Positions 45,311 to 55,100 of a DNA stretch of 64,000 nucleotides are shown here, piece after piece. Position 1 is the stretch's first letter; every line of letters begins with the position of its first letter. A model generated the notes under the pieces. It saw nothing but the letters and a program-made list of their open reading frames with translations, ran no database searches and had not been told where the DNA came from. The stretch comes from Peribacillus deserti (GTDB lineage Bacteria > Bacillota > Bacilli > Bacillales > DSM-1321). The position numbers and the translations under genes are program-made. The stretch covers positions 62,001 through 126,000 of the forward strand of contig NZ_JAFBFI010000014.1 in assembly GCF_016909175.1 (NCBI RefSeq), written 5' to 3'.

Positions 45311-46486
45311 TTATCTTCCAAGTGCCAGTTCCCCTTTTAGAGCTGAGAGATAGATGCTCTTTGTTGCTTCTAATGAAAAAGGCTTTGGACTTCTAGCCAG
45401 AAGCCTTGTCTGCTTCATGCCATTTTCCGCCAGGCGGTTAATATCATTCTCAGTGATGCCATATTCCCCGAGTGTAGTCGGCAGCCCTGTATCCCGAATT
45501 AGATTCTGGATTTCTTGGACCACTGAAATGGCAAGATCCCTCTGGTTCTTGTTTTCCACAGGAAGGCCAAGAACAGCCGCCAGCCTGATCATTTTCTCCA
45601 TACAGGAAGGCCAGATATAATCTAATACGTAAGGCAGCAATACCGCATTCGATTCGCCATGGGGCAGCTTGAATAACCCTCCTAGCGGGTACGCTAAGGC
45701 ATGCACACCTGCTACTCCCGCATTGTAAAAACTTAAGCCTGCCAGCATACTCCCCCACGACATTTCATTTCTGGCGGCTGTATTTTCCCCCTGCCATACG
45801 GCTGTTCTGATATTTGCTGCAATCCTCGTTACAGCTTCTAACGCAAGTGTGTCGGTCAAAATGGATGCATTGATAGAGAGATAAGCCTCAATTGCATGAG
45901 TTAAAGCATCCACGCCGCTCGCCGCAGTAACTCTTGGGGGAAGAGTGTAGGTTAATTCTGGGTCAATGATCGCTATATCAGATAGTAAAAACTCATGACT
46001 GATAACGTCTTTTGTATCTTCCAGTGAAAAAACGGCAATATCCGTAATTTCCGCTCCTGTACCAGCAGTAGTTGGAATCAGAACCTTTGGCAATCCGGTG
46101 TGGCTGAATGTCTTTGTTCCTGTTAAATGTAAAAAATCGGAAATCTCACCAGAATTTCTGGCCAGAACCGACGCGGCTTTCGCTATATCTAAGCAGCTTC
46201 CTCCGCCGATCCCAATAACAAGATCAGCCCGATAATCACGTACAGCCTGTACAGCCTGGTCTCCAACCGCAATAGGCGGTTCTGCCTCGATCTTTGTGAA
46301 TAAGGAATACTCTGTGTCAAGCTCCTGCAGCATAGCCTCCAATTCATTTGTTAATCCTAGATGAACAACGATCGGATCAGCAAAGATGAAAACTCTCTTA
46401 GCCTTATAATCTTTTACAATGGCAGAGATATTTTTAATAGAACCTTCCCCTGTTATGATTTTCTTAGGCGAAGCAAATAATTTCAT
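45311..46486 (-). CDS. Iron-containing alcohol dehydrogenase
   Basis: This 391-residue group III (iron-dependent) dehydrogenase has the NAD-binding GGGSCLDIAKA (about 93-103), the segment TTAGTGAEIT, and the metal site with Asp and several His (GVDALTHAIEAY, GVAGVHALAYPLGG and LPHGESNAVLLP). I start at 46486 with GGGGGGA 6 nt upstream. It oxidises an alcohol or reduces an aldehyde with NAD(P); the substrate cannot be told. A cre-like site lies 70 nt upstream. The thioesterase gene follows after 34 nt. Confidence 0.9.
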   Translation of the reverse strand: MKLFASPKKIITGEGSIKNISAIVKDYKAKRVFIFADPIVVHLGLTNELEAMLQELDTEYSLFTKIEAEPPIAVGDQAVQAVRDYRADLVIGIGGGSCLDIAKAASVLARNSGEISDFLHLTGTKTFSHTGLPKVLIPTTAGTGAEITDIAVFSLEDTKDVISHEFLLSDIAIIDPELTYTLPPRVTAASGVDALTHAIEAYLSINASILTDTLALEAVTRIAANIRTAVWQGENTAARNEMSWGSMLAGLSFYNAGVAGVHALAYPLGGLFKLPHGESNAVLLPYVLDYIWPSCMEKMIRLAAVLGLPVENKNQRDLAISVVQEIQNLIRDTGLPTTLGEYGITENDINRLAENGMKQTRLLARSPKPFSLEATKSIYLSALKGELALGR

Positions 46487-46555
46487 ACTGGTTCCCCCCA
46501 CTCCTGATTAGTAGAATCCTTTTTTCATAAGGTAAAATAATAATTTAGCCCAGTA

Positions 46556-46569
46556 TGATTCCGCTTACA
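46556..46569 (-). promoter_or_regulatory. cre-like site upstream of the iron alcohol dehydrogenase
   Basis: TGATTCCGCTTACA matches the CcpA consensus at 12 of 14 positions (the left half is weaker). It lies 70 nt before the start codon. The rest of 46487-46892 shows only a 10-codon frame with a binding site near 46613 and no other feature. Confidence 0.35.
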
Positions 46570-46892
46570 TTTTAAAACAGCAGCTACAGGAAGAAATCAC
46601 GTTTCAAAGGAGCATGAAGAAGAACCGGGTTTATTTCAGCCGATAAAGAATGCATGCTTAAGTAATACTTTCTTAAATATGGTTAGCTGATCAGGCTGAA
46701 TAATTCTGTATGTAAAAGCATCTATGCTGCCGTTTTACGGTTAACTCTTTCTAGATACAACCTGAAAATCTCCGGTTTTTCCTCAATTAATCTATCTCTA
46801 AGTCTCTAGTTTTGTTCATTATATCAAATCGCTGTTTTTGATTCATTTCTTGGGGGAATACTTTTTAAAATTAAGAATCTTAGGAGGAAGAC

Positions 46893-47426
46893 ATGGAAAA
46901 GGCTGTCTTTTTAGATCGTGACGGTGTATTGAATGAGATGTTATCTAACCGGGTGAAATTTGTAAATAACACAGGGCAATTGTATTTGTTAGAAGGAGCT
47001 GCAGAAGCCATTGCTGAGTTTAACAAAGCTGGATATGAGGTGTTCGTCGTAACGAACCAAGGCGGTGTAGGCCTTGGTTACTTAAAGGAGAAAAACTTGG
47101 TGAGAATTCATGAACATCTTCAAAGCCTTGTTAGGGACAAAGGGGGATCGATAACAGAGATTGCCTATTGTGCACACAGGCCAAATGCCGGATGTGAGTG
47201 CAGAAAACCAGGCCCCGGTATGCTTTTCGATCTTGCTGCAAGGCATAATATTGACCTTTCCGGCAGTGTAATGGCCGGTGACCATGAACGTGATATTGAA
47301 GCAGGTAAAAAGGCCGGATGTAAAACGGTTTTCATCGGCGATGGTCCTTCCTCAGCCGATCTTATTGCGCCTTCCTTACACTCAGCCGTCCAGCCTATAT
47401 TGGATCTGCTGTCAGAAAATAAATGA
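46893..47426 (+). CDS. HAD-IIIA phosphatase, GmhB-like
   Basis: This 177-residue phosphatase has the nucleophile motif FLDRDGVLNE (about 6-15), the Thr in VTNQGGVGLG (about 53-62), the zinc-binding Cys/His cluster CAHRPNAGCEC (about 93-103), and the late GDHERDIEAGKKAG (about 128-141). The zinc cluster is characteristic of D-glycero-D-manno-heptose 1,7-bisphosphate phosphatase and histidinol-phosphatase-like HADs. The cellular substrate in Bacillus is uncertain. AGGAGGAAG precedes the ATG. It is convergent with the lyase gene. Confidence 0.85.
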   Translation: MEKAVFLDRDGVLNEMLSNRVKFVNNTGQLYLLEGAAEAIAEFNKAGYEVFVVTNQGGVGLGYLKEKNLVRIHEHLQSLVRDKGGSITEIAYCAHRPNAGCECRKPGPGMLFDLAARHNIDLSGSVMAGDHERDIEAGKKAGCKTVFIGDGPSSADLIAPSLHSAVQPILDLLSENK

Positions 47427-47479
47427 AGCCGCCTGCGGTTCCAGCTTAAATGCTCATCGGTTTTCATACCTGTAACAAC

Positions 47480-47501
47480 AAAAGCCAAATTCATGGCTTT
47501 T
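47480..47501. terminator. Terminator between the HAD and methionine gamma-lyase genes
   Basis: The stem AAAAGCCA/TGGCTTTT has a 6-nt loop, with T tract on the plus side and AACA on the other; it serves mainly the plus-strand gene. Confidence 0.7.
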
Positions 47502-47505
47502 TTCA

Positions 47506-48690
47506 TTAGATGGAATCTAATCCTTGTTGTAAATCCTCCCAAATATCCTCCCATGCTTCAAGACCAACTGATAATCTAAGCATCTGATCCGTTATGCCCA
47601 TTTCCAGCCTTTGAGTTTCAGGAATTACGGCGTGTGTCATCGTTGCCGGGTGCTGGATTAAAGTTTCTGCATCTCCCAGGCTGACAGCAATTTTAACCAA
47701 ATGCAGCGAATTTAATAATCGCTGTGCATCCTTTTTAGTCCCTTTTATTTCAAATGAAATCAATCCTCCTCCGCCCTTCATCTGCTTTTGCATGATGTTG
47801 TAATCCCTGTGGCTCGGGTCTCCCGGGTAATAGACATTTTCTACTGCACGATGCTCCTTTAATTTTTCATATAGCTTTTTTGCATTCTCAGTGTGGCGGT
47901 CCATTCTGACAGGAAGTGTTTTTAAACCGCGTAAAAGAAGCCAGGCATCAAAAGGAGATATGATCCCACCAATATCCTTTAAGGTAGTCATGGCCAGCCT
48001 TCGGATAAATTCCTTCTTTCCTGCGGCTAAGCCTGCAACCACATCTCCATGCCCGCAGATATATTTAGTTGCACTATGGAGAACAATATCACACCCAAGT
48101 ATTAGAGGCTGCTGCAGATAGGGAGAACTGAATGTGTTATCCACAACCACTGAAATCCTATGTTCCTTCGCTGCCCTAGATACCATCTCTAAATCTATCA
48201 TTCTCATTGTGGGATTAATAGGTGTTTCCACATAGATACAAACCGTCTCTGGCTTGATCAACTGCTTGATTTGCTGTTCGTTTTCCATAGGAGAAAAATC
48301 ATATGTGACATTAAATTTTTCTTTCAATAACTCTAATAAACCAAAGGTACAGCCATATAACCCCTGTGAACATATAATATGGTCACCGGCTTTTACCAAT
48401 GAAAATAAAACAGCGGAAACCGCCGCCATCCCTGATCCAAATGCAATTCCATCCTCAGCACCTTCAAGTGCAGCAATTCTCTCTTCAAGTGCCCGTACAG
48501 TGGGGTTTCCCAGCCGTGAGTAAATAAAGCCTTCCTCCCTGCCTGCAAAACGATTCTCGCCTTGTTCGGCTGTTTCAAATGTGAAAGTAGAGGTTTGAAA
48601 TAGGGGTATAGACAAACTTCCTAAGTGATCTTTTGCTTCATATCCAGTATGAATGACTTCTGTCTCAAAATGTTTAAACTTTTTCTCCAT
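47506..48690 (-). CDS. Methionine gamma-lyase (Cys/Met metabolism PLP enzyme)
   Basis: This 394-residue PLP enzyme of the trans-sulfuration family has the PLP lysine at about K209 in HSATKYICGHGD and the phosphate-binding segment FGSGMAAVS (about 84-92). Residue 114 in GLYGCTFGLL is a cysteine; that cysteine is typical of methionine gamma-lyase and unlike most cystathionine gamma-lyases, so the likely reaction is Met to methanethiol, ammonia and 2-oxobutyrate. I start at 48690, 7 nt after GGGAGG. The TSUP exporter is divergent, which would fit removal of sulfur compounds. Confidence 0.85.
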   Translation of the reverse strand: MEKKFKHFETEVIHTGYEAKDHLGSLSIPLFQTSTFTFETAEQGENRFAGREEGFIYSRLGNPTVRALEERIAALEGAEDGIAFGSGMAAVSAVLFSLVKAGDHIICSQGLYGCTFGLLELLKEKFNVTYDFSPMENEQQIKQLIKPETVCIYVETPINPTMRMIDLEMVSRAAKEHRISVVVDNTFSSPYLQQPLILGCDIVLHSATKYICGHGDVVAGLAAGKKEFIRRLAMTTLKDIGGIISPFDAWLLLRGLKTLPVRMDRHTENAKKLYEKLKEHRAVENVYYPGDPSHRDYNIMQKQMKGGGGLISFEIKGTKKDAQRLLNSLHLVKIAVSLGDAETLIQHPATMTHAVIPETQRLEMGITDQMLRLSVGLEAWEDIWEDLQQGLDSI

Positions 48691-48874
48691 CGTCACGCCT
48701 CCCGATACTATCCCATATTATTCGCATGCCTATTTATCATTGTATGATGAAAACAAGCATTTTGTAAGCGTTTTCTTTTTGGGGAGTCCAGAACTTTTTG
48801 TTTTATCGTGACAAATGCACAGAGCTTTACATACCAATATATACAGTTCAAATTTAGCAGGCTGGAGGTAAACA

Positions 48875-49738
48875 ATGAAAAAATTAATCATCCTGGCACT
48901 TATCGGCTTAGCCGCGCAACTGGTAGATGGCTCACTTGGAATGGGATTTGGCATTACATCCACTTCTCTGCTGCTGCTGCTTGGCTCTGCGCCTGCGGCC
49001 GCTTCCGCATCCGTCCATTTTGCAGAAGTTGTAACAAATGCGGCATCTGGAATTTCTCATATTCGGTTTGGTAACGTAAATAAGCAAACTGTCTTACGGT
49101 TAATCATTCCAGGATCGATCGGAGCTTTTGTTGGTGCTTGTTTTTTAAGCAGTCTTCCAGGTGATGTAATGAAGCCTTATATTTCCGGATTTTTATTATG
49201 TCTAGGTGTATACATTATTTGCCGTTTTGCATGTAAAAGCCATACAAAGCCCCCGTCAAATAAGGGATTCTCAAAGAAGCAATTAATTCCGCTTGGATTA
49301 GTGGCCGGGTTCATGGATGCGACAGGCGGGGGGGGCTGGGGACCCGTAACAACCCCAATGCTTCTTGCAAAAAATGAAGATGAGCCCCGCAAAGTGGTTG
49401 GCTCAGTAGATACCAGCGAATTCGCAGTCTCTTTGTCAGCCACTCTAGGCTTCCTCATTTCCCTTGGCTGGTCCGAAGTGAACTGGACCTGGGTCATAGC
49501 CATCATGATTGGTGGTATCGTAGCTGCCCCAGCTGCAGCCTGGCTGGTTCGCAAACTTCCCGCGCATTTATTAGGAGTGCTTGTTGGAGGCATTATCATC
49601 CTTACCAACCTGCGAATACTCATGCATACAGGTGATTTTTTCTCAGAAACTTTCATAAATATTTCATATGCAACCGTGGTGCTGATCTGGGCCATAGCCG
49701 TATGGGCCTCAATTAAAAGGAATCGGAGCAATAGATAA
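48875..49738 (+). CDS. TSUP family sulfite/sulfonate exporter (TauE/SafE type)
   Basis: This 287-residue membrane protein has eight or so hydrophobic segments. The two family repeats are seen as GLAAQLVDGSLGMGFG (about 11-26) and GLVAGFMDATGGGGWGPVTTP (about 145-165). It probably exports sulfite, sulfonates or thiol-related anions. TGGAGG lies 6 nt before the ATG. It is divergent from methionine gamma-lyase, so both may share control by sulfur metabolites; no operator was recognised. Confidence 0.87.
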   Translation: MKKLIILALIGLAAQLVDGSLGMGFGITSTSLLLLLGSAPAAASASVHFAEVVTNAASGISHIRFGNVNKQTVLRLIIPGSIGAFVGACFLSSLPGDVMKPYISGFLLCLGVYIICRFACKSHTKPPSNKGFSKKQLIPLGLVAGFMDATGGGGWGPVTTPMLLAKNEDEPRKVVGSVDTSEFAVSLSATLGFLISLGWSEVNWTWVIAIMIGGIVAAPAAAWLVRKLPAHLLGVLVGGIIILTNLRILMHTGDFFSETFINISYATVVLIWAIAVWASIKRNRSNR

Positions 49739-50035
49739 ATTTAATCAGTATGAATCTTGAAAGGCTTGGTTTTAAGCCAGGCTTTTAACCTGCACTATTG
49801 AGAATTCTGATATCTAATAAGACAGACTAGCTAATGGCGAGCGCGGGTAAGACAGAACTTAACCAATATGGATAATTTATCGGCAGAAATGGACCTTCCA
49901 GTTCATAAGCAATCGATTTGAGAGTTTAAATAAAATTCTTATATTTGAAATAAAATTATATATAAAAGTCCCACTTTAACTGTAAACAGCATTTTTTTAT
50001 AATGATATAAGCTTGTCGCTCCGCTAACTTTATCC
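49739..50035. other. Intergenic region after the TSUP gene
   Basis: An imperfect hairpin near 49760-49787 could end the TSUP gene. Nothing else is seen before the 20-bp array. Confidence 0.35.
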
Positions 50036-50135
50036 TTTAAGAGGGGTAAAGCGAATTTTAAGAGGTTTTTTTCGATTTTAAGGGGAGTTTTTGAATTATA
50101 AGAGGGAATTTCAAAATTTAAGAGGGTTTCGCTTT
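50036..50135 (+). repeat. Array of five 20-bp units (TTTAAGAGGG type)
   Basis: Five consecutive units of exactly 20 bp start at 50036, 50056, 50076, 50096 and 50116. Examples are TTTAAGAGGGGTAAAGCGAA, TTTTAAGAGGTTTTTTTCGA and TTTTAAGGGGAGTTTTTGAA. The array lies between two convergent genes (TSUP and yfmL). The same unit type occurs inverted at 23786-23892. Confidence 0.82.
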
Positions 50136-50213
50136 AGCTCCCATCCCAAGCCCATACCAATTAGAGCCAATTTCAATAAAGCCTTGGCCAGCGAAAATCC
50201 ATTCAAAAATCAA

Positions 50214-50238
50214 AAAAAGCAGCCAGCGGCTGCTTTTT
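50214..50238. terminator. Terminator after yfmL
   Basis: A perfect 11-bp stem AAAAAGCAGCC/GGCTGCTTTTT has a 3-nt loop, and A and T tracts on both sides. Confidence 0.85.
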
Positions 50239-50239
50239 G

Positions 50240-51409
50240 CTATTTTCTGTTTTTAATGACCGGCTTTGCGGCTGATCTTATATCAGAGATTTCTCCCTTG
50301 TAAAAGGTTTTTGGCTGGATTTCAAGATTAAGGTCTCGGGCCAATCGTTTTAGATCGCGCTCTTCGTTTGGCGCAATAATGGAAATGACTGTTCCTTCCG
50401 CACCTGATCTTCCTGTTCTGCCGGATCTGTGAATATATTGTTCCTTTGTTTTAGGCAGGTCAAAATGTATCACATGGGTTAATCCTTTTACATCCAGTCC
50501 CCTGGCTGCTACTTCAGTTGCTAACAGCAATGAATACTCTCCGGTGCGGAGGCCTTTTATGGAGGCTTCTCTGTCTCTTTTGTTGGATTCACCGTGAAGA
50601 ACCCCATGCGGGACACCATTATACTCAAGCCTCTCAGATAAGACACTCAAGCTGCCAATATCCTTCACAAAAGCGAGGCCTTTTAGGCTGTCCAGCCGGC
50701 TGATTTTTTCGAGAATTTTAATTTTATCCCTCGGGTCAGCTGTAATGTAAACATGTTCTACTTTTGAAGGAATATTCTCTTCTCTCTTCACAATCACCAG
50801 CTCAGGTTCTGACATCATTTTCTTTGCATGAGCTTCGATCTGCGGCGGAAGTGTTGCAGAAAACAAAACAACCTGTCTGTCCTTAAGGGTACTCTTTACA
50901 ATATTTTGGATTGTTCCAATGTGTTCTGGTACAAGAAGCTGGTCTCCTTCATCCAGGACAATTGTTTTAACTTCATGCATTTTCATTTTCTTTTGCTTAA
51001 TCAATTCATTGATTCGACCAGGAGTACCTGCCACAACCTGTGGGCGCTTTTTTAACTTTTCCAGCTGTCTCTTCAGGTTTGCGCCTCCGATAAATGAAGC
51101 TCCTGAAATCTTGCTTCCTTTTGACCACTTTTGAATTTCTTCATTAATCTGCATCACTAATTCATGTGATGAGGCAAGAATAAGGGCCTGAATCGATCCG
51201 TTCTCTTCATTTATTGCATTCAGCACAGGCAGCAGGTAGGCAAGTGTTTTTCCAGTTCCTGTTGGGGATTCCGCAATTACATCCTTTCCCTCAAGAAGGG
51301 GAGGAATAGCCTTTTCCTGAATCGTTGTTGGTGCCTTAAACCCAGATGCTTCCCAGTTATTTTGCAAAGCAGGCTTCAATTTATTTAAAAAATCTTCTGT
51401 GTGAGTCAT
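50240..51409 (-). CDS. yfmL: DEAD-box RNA helicase YfmL
   Basis: This 389-residue ATP-dependent RNA helicase has the Q motif (about 23-32), motif I SPTGTGKT (about 48-55), Ib GTPGR, motif II written DEGD instead of DEAD, motif III SAT, and motifs V-VI with ATEVAARGLD and HRSGRTGRSG. The lack of any C-terminal RNA-binding extension and the DEGD box agree with YfmL, which helps ribosome assembly and cold growth in B. subtilis. AAGGAG lies 6 nt before the ATG. The gene is transcribed alone. Confidence 0.86.
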   Translation of the reverse strand: MTHTEDFLNKLKPALQNNWEASGFKAPTTIQEKAIPPLLEGKDVIAESPTGTGKTLAYLLPVLNAINEENGSIQALILASSHELVMQINEEIQKWSKGSKISGASFIGGANLKRQLEKLKKRPQVVAGTPGRINELIKQKKMKMHEVKTIVLDEGDQLLVPEHIGTIQNIVKSTLKDRQVVLFSATLPPQIEAHAKKMMSEPELVIVKREENIPSKVEHVYITADPRDKIKILEKISRLDSLKGLAFVKDIGSLSVLSERLEYNGVPHGVLHGESNKRDREASIKGLRTGEYSLLLATEVAARGLDVKGLTHVIHFDLPKTKEQYIHRSGRTGRSGAEGTVISIIAPNEERDLKRLARDLNLEIQPKTFYKGEISDIRSAAKPVIKNRK

Positions 51410-51710
51410 GTAAATCTCCTTCAGCTGTGTTTATACACTTATAGTATCATAAGGATCTTCTTATCTTAAGTCTGTTTGTGTGTGAATTGTGTTCCCTTAA
51501 CGAGCATCCACCTTTATCTTATCATCTCGGAGCAATTTTCCATATTAATTGCTCCCGCTTATCTTAGAAGAAAACTCCAGACATAAGACTATAACTGGAT
51601 ATTTCCCTTTACCCTTTTTTCCGGTCATTTCATCTTCAGATTTTTCTTTAAGTAAAAGTCCATCTAATTTCTAAACCCCATTGACTTTTATAATCCAACG
51701 CAAGCAAGTT

Positions 51711-52095
51711 TCATTCGATTGTAACATCGCCGCTTGCAGCTTCTGCATCTATATGGGCGGTCATTTCCTCATGATCCATATTAATATCCCCTGAATTTGA
51801 CAGTGTATGAATCACTCCTGCGATCTGGGATAGATACATATCCCCCAACTAGCCTTGGCCGTAATTTTTCCAGCTGCTTGTATAAGGACTAAACTTTTTC
51901 TGCTTAAGTATGACCATACGAAATGACACCGCTCTGCACAGCTGTTTGAAGAACAGAGCTTTCACATTTGAAAGTTCGATGTCTCCGCTTTTAGCGGATA
52001 GGGGAAATTAATCTTTAGTGACATTTTGGTTGATCAGCATATCTACGGAATTTCCCCTTCCTTCGATGCTGTCTGAGCTAACTGCTGAAAATGCA
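51711..52095 (-). pseudogene. Decayed DUF4097-type beta-helix gene
   Basis: Read on the minus strand, pieces in more than one frame give SGDIELSNVKA and then SNSGDINMDHEEMTAHIDAE and SGDVTIE before a stop at 51711. These S-G-D-(I/V) repeats are the hallmark of DUF4097 (putative adhesin/beta-helix) proteins. Stops and frame changes interrupt it (for example after VTKD), and no start region remains. The flanks 51410-51710 and 52096-52120 hold nothing recognisable. Confidence 0.6.
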
Positions 52096-52121
52096 GGATA
52101 GTAAAGGGAAATTTATCAAAA

Positions 52122-52154
52122 ATACCCCGCACCAGCAATTAGGGTGCAGGGTAT
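52122..52154 (-). terminator. Terminator after swrC
   Basis: A 12-bp stem ATACCCTGCACC/GGTGCGGGGTAT (one G-U) has a 9-nt loop and is followed on the minus strand by TTTTTGAT. Confidence 0.82.
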
Positions 52155-52162
52155 ACATGAAA

Positions 52163-55100
52163 TTAACCGTTCTGTTCTTTACGTCGCTTTCTATTTTTAA
52201 CCTTGCTTAAAGCTTCATACACAATCGGAACAATGACTAATGTTAACAGAGTTGAGCTTGTAAGCCCGCCGATCACTGTTACTCCAAGCCCTTTGGATAT
52301 AATTCCGCTTCCTTCTAAACCTAGCGCAAGAGGAATCAATGCTCCAATAGTAGCAATGGCTGTCATTAGTATAGGGCGAAGGCGGGTAGATCCGGCTTCA
52401 AGCAACGCTTCTCTAGTCGCTAGTCCGCCTTTTTCGTTATGAATAACCCGGTCAATTAATACAATGGCATTCGTAACAACGATACCTATAAGCATCAATG
52501 CACCAATCATGGCAGATACACTTAAAGTTTCTCCGGCAATCAATAGCCCCAGCAGTCCGCCAATAATCGTAAATGGCAGGGAGAACAGAATAGCAAAAGG
52601 TGCAAGACCGCCTCCAAATGTAATGACAAGAACCAGATATACAATGGCAATTGCTGCAAGCATGGCGAGTCCAAGCTGTTTAAAGGATTCATTAATATCC
52701 TCCGACACACCGCCCATATCTACTTTAATGCTTGACGGCATATCGAGTTTATCCACTTTTTTCTGCAGGTCTGCGGAAGCTTTGGCAGCATTATCTGTCT
52801 TAAGCTCACCGCTTACTTCCACATAAATCTTCCCATCTCGGCGGCTTACTGTATTGGATGTTTCTCCTTCTTTAACCTGGACAACATCCTTGATTTGAAC
52901 TTCTTTCCCTAAAGGAGAAGTTATCGTCTTATTGGTCAAATCAGTCACAGAATTGTAAGTTTCTTTCTCAGTCTGGATGTAGACATTTAATTCTTCGTCA
53001 TCTTTACTAACTTTCGTTAAGATCGGACGCTCCCTTTGAGGGCTTAATTCCATGCCAATCTGCCCTGCAGTTAGACCAAGTGAGCTCAATTTCTTCTGAT
53101 CGGCTGTGAACGTATATTCTTGGTACGTTTCCGACATGCTTGAATCAACGTTTTTAAAATTAGCGTCCTTCTTCATTATATTTTGAATATCCTTCACGAT
53201 AGGCTCAATATCTTTCATGCTGTCTCCGTATACATACATCTTCACTTCATTGCTTGCACCGCTTGAACTGAAGTTTTGGGACAGCCATTCCCCATTAGTT
53301 GTGAAAGATTGAAGATCCTTGATTATCTTTTCTTTTTCCTTCTCAAAATCCGGCGTATCATCTTCATATTGAACATAGAAGATTGCACTATTGCTGTCAC
53401 CAGGATTCATAGGGTTTTCACTGCCAAGCGAAAGCTGGATGGTTTTTACTCCATCTCTTTCCAGCAGAAGATTTTCCGCTTTCTCTGAAACTCGACTGGC
53501 CTGCTCACGGGTTACCCCTGGATCCGGCTTGAAAGTCGCAATCATCATCTTCTCTTCCTCAGATGAAAGGAAGCTTACGCCGATTACCGGGATTAAGAAC
53601 AAACTTCCGGCTAGCATTAGAATAGCAATTCCTGACGTAATGATTTTATGGTTGAGTGTCCAATTTAATAATTTCTTATAACCATTCGCAAGTTTCCCCG
53701 GACCTTGCTCTTCATGCACCTTTACACCCTTTTTAAACAGAGAGTGGGCAAGCATCGGAACTATAGTAACGGCCACAAGGAGTGATGCCGAAAGGGCAAA
53801 AACAATCGTCAAAGCAAATGGCAGGAACAGTTCCCCTATCATGCCTTTTACCAGCCCTAAAGGCAGAAATACGGCGATTGTTACGATTGTAGAAGAAAGA
53901 ATAGGCATAAACATTTCTTTAGTAGCTTCACGGATTAAATCTGCACCTTTTAATGTTTCACCTTTTAAAGACATTCGGCGGTAGATATTTTCTATAACTA
54001 CAATAGAATCATCCACAACCCTTCCTATTGCAACTGTCATAGCACCCAGTGTCATCATGTTAAGAGTAATATCCATCTGCTTTAATAATAGGATCGCAAT
54101 TAATAGAGAAAGCGGGATGGAGATCATAGAAATCAATGTAGATTTTAAATCCCTTAAAAACAGAAGAATTATGACCATTGCAAAAGCGGCACCGAAAAGG
54201 GCTTTGCTCAGCATGGTACTTACAGAATGCTCAATAGGTTCTGCCTGGTCGAAGGTAAATACAGTCTCTAATCCATCTATTTCTTTATTAAACTCTTTGA
54301 CTTTTTCTTTCACATCAATAGCCACATCTACCGTATTTGCATCAGAAGCTTTTACGATTGAAAGACCGATTGCTTCTTTGCCGTTTGTCCTTGATATAGA
54401 CTCAGCCTTGCCAACCTCTTTAATTTCGGCAATATCGCCTAATTTCACAGTAGGTATAGCGGCATTTGCTGCGGCCGCACTTTGTGCTGACCCGCTGGTC
54501 ATTGAAGCATTTTGTTTAGAACCGGAAAAAGGCTGTTGTTCAGATGCAGCACCATTTAATCCTTGCTGCCCTGAACCTGGAGCAGGATTTTGTCCAGCAG
54601 CTGGAGCTCCGCCTGTTGATGGAATAGCAGGTATTTCCAGATCCTTCAGGTCAGAAATAGTCGTAATATTACCGTCAACCTTTACGGATTTTTGCGTATC
54701 CTTAAACGTGTATAACCCAAGCGGTACGGTTACATCTGAACCTTTTATTATATTTTGAACGGCTGCTTCCTGCAGTCCGAGCTGTTTCATTTTGTCCTGA
54801 TCAAATTTTAACTCGACTTCATCCACTTGCTGCCCAGAAATCTGAACTGTGGAAACACCATTAATCCCTTCAAGAGCTGGCGCAATCTTTTCTTTAACCG
54901 TTTTGGTTAATGCAGCCAGAGACTCTTCGTCATTCGAAACACTTAGAGTCAGAATCGGAAAGGCATTAAAACTCAGCTTTGAGGTTTCAGGCTCCTGAAC
55001 TCCCTCCGGAAATGAAATAGAGGAAAGAGCTTCTTCTGCCTCGTTTTTCGCTTCATCCATATTCTTTTCGAAATCATATTCAATCTGAACCGAAGATGCA

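Noticed and set aside
48697-48874. S-box or T-box leader for methionine gamma-lyase
   Set aside because: No conserved blocks or terminator hairpin in the 178-bp divergent space.
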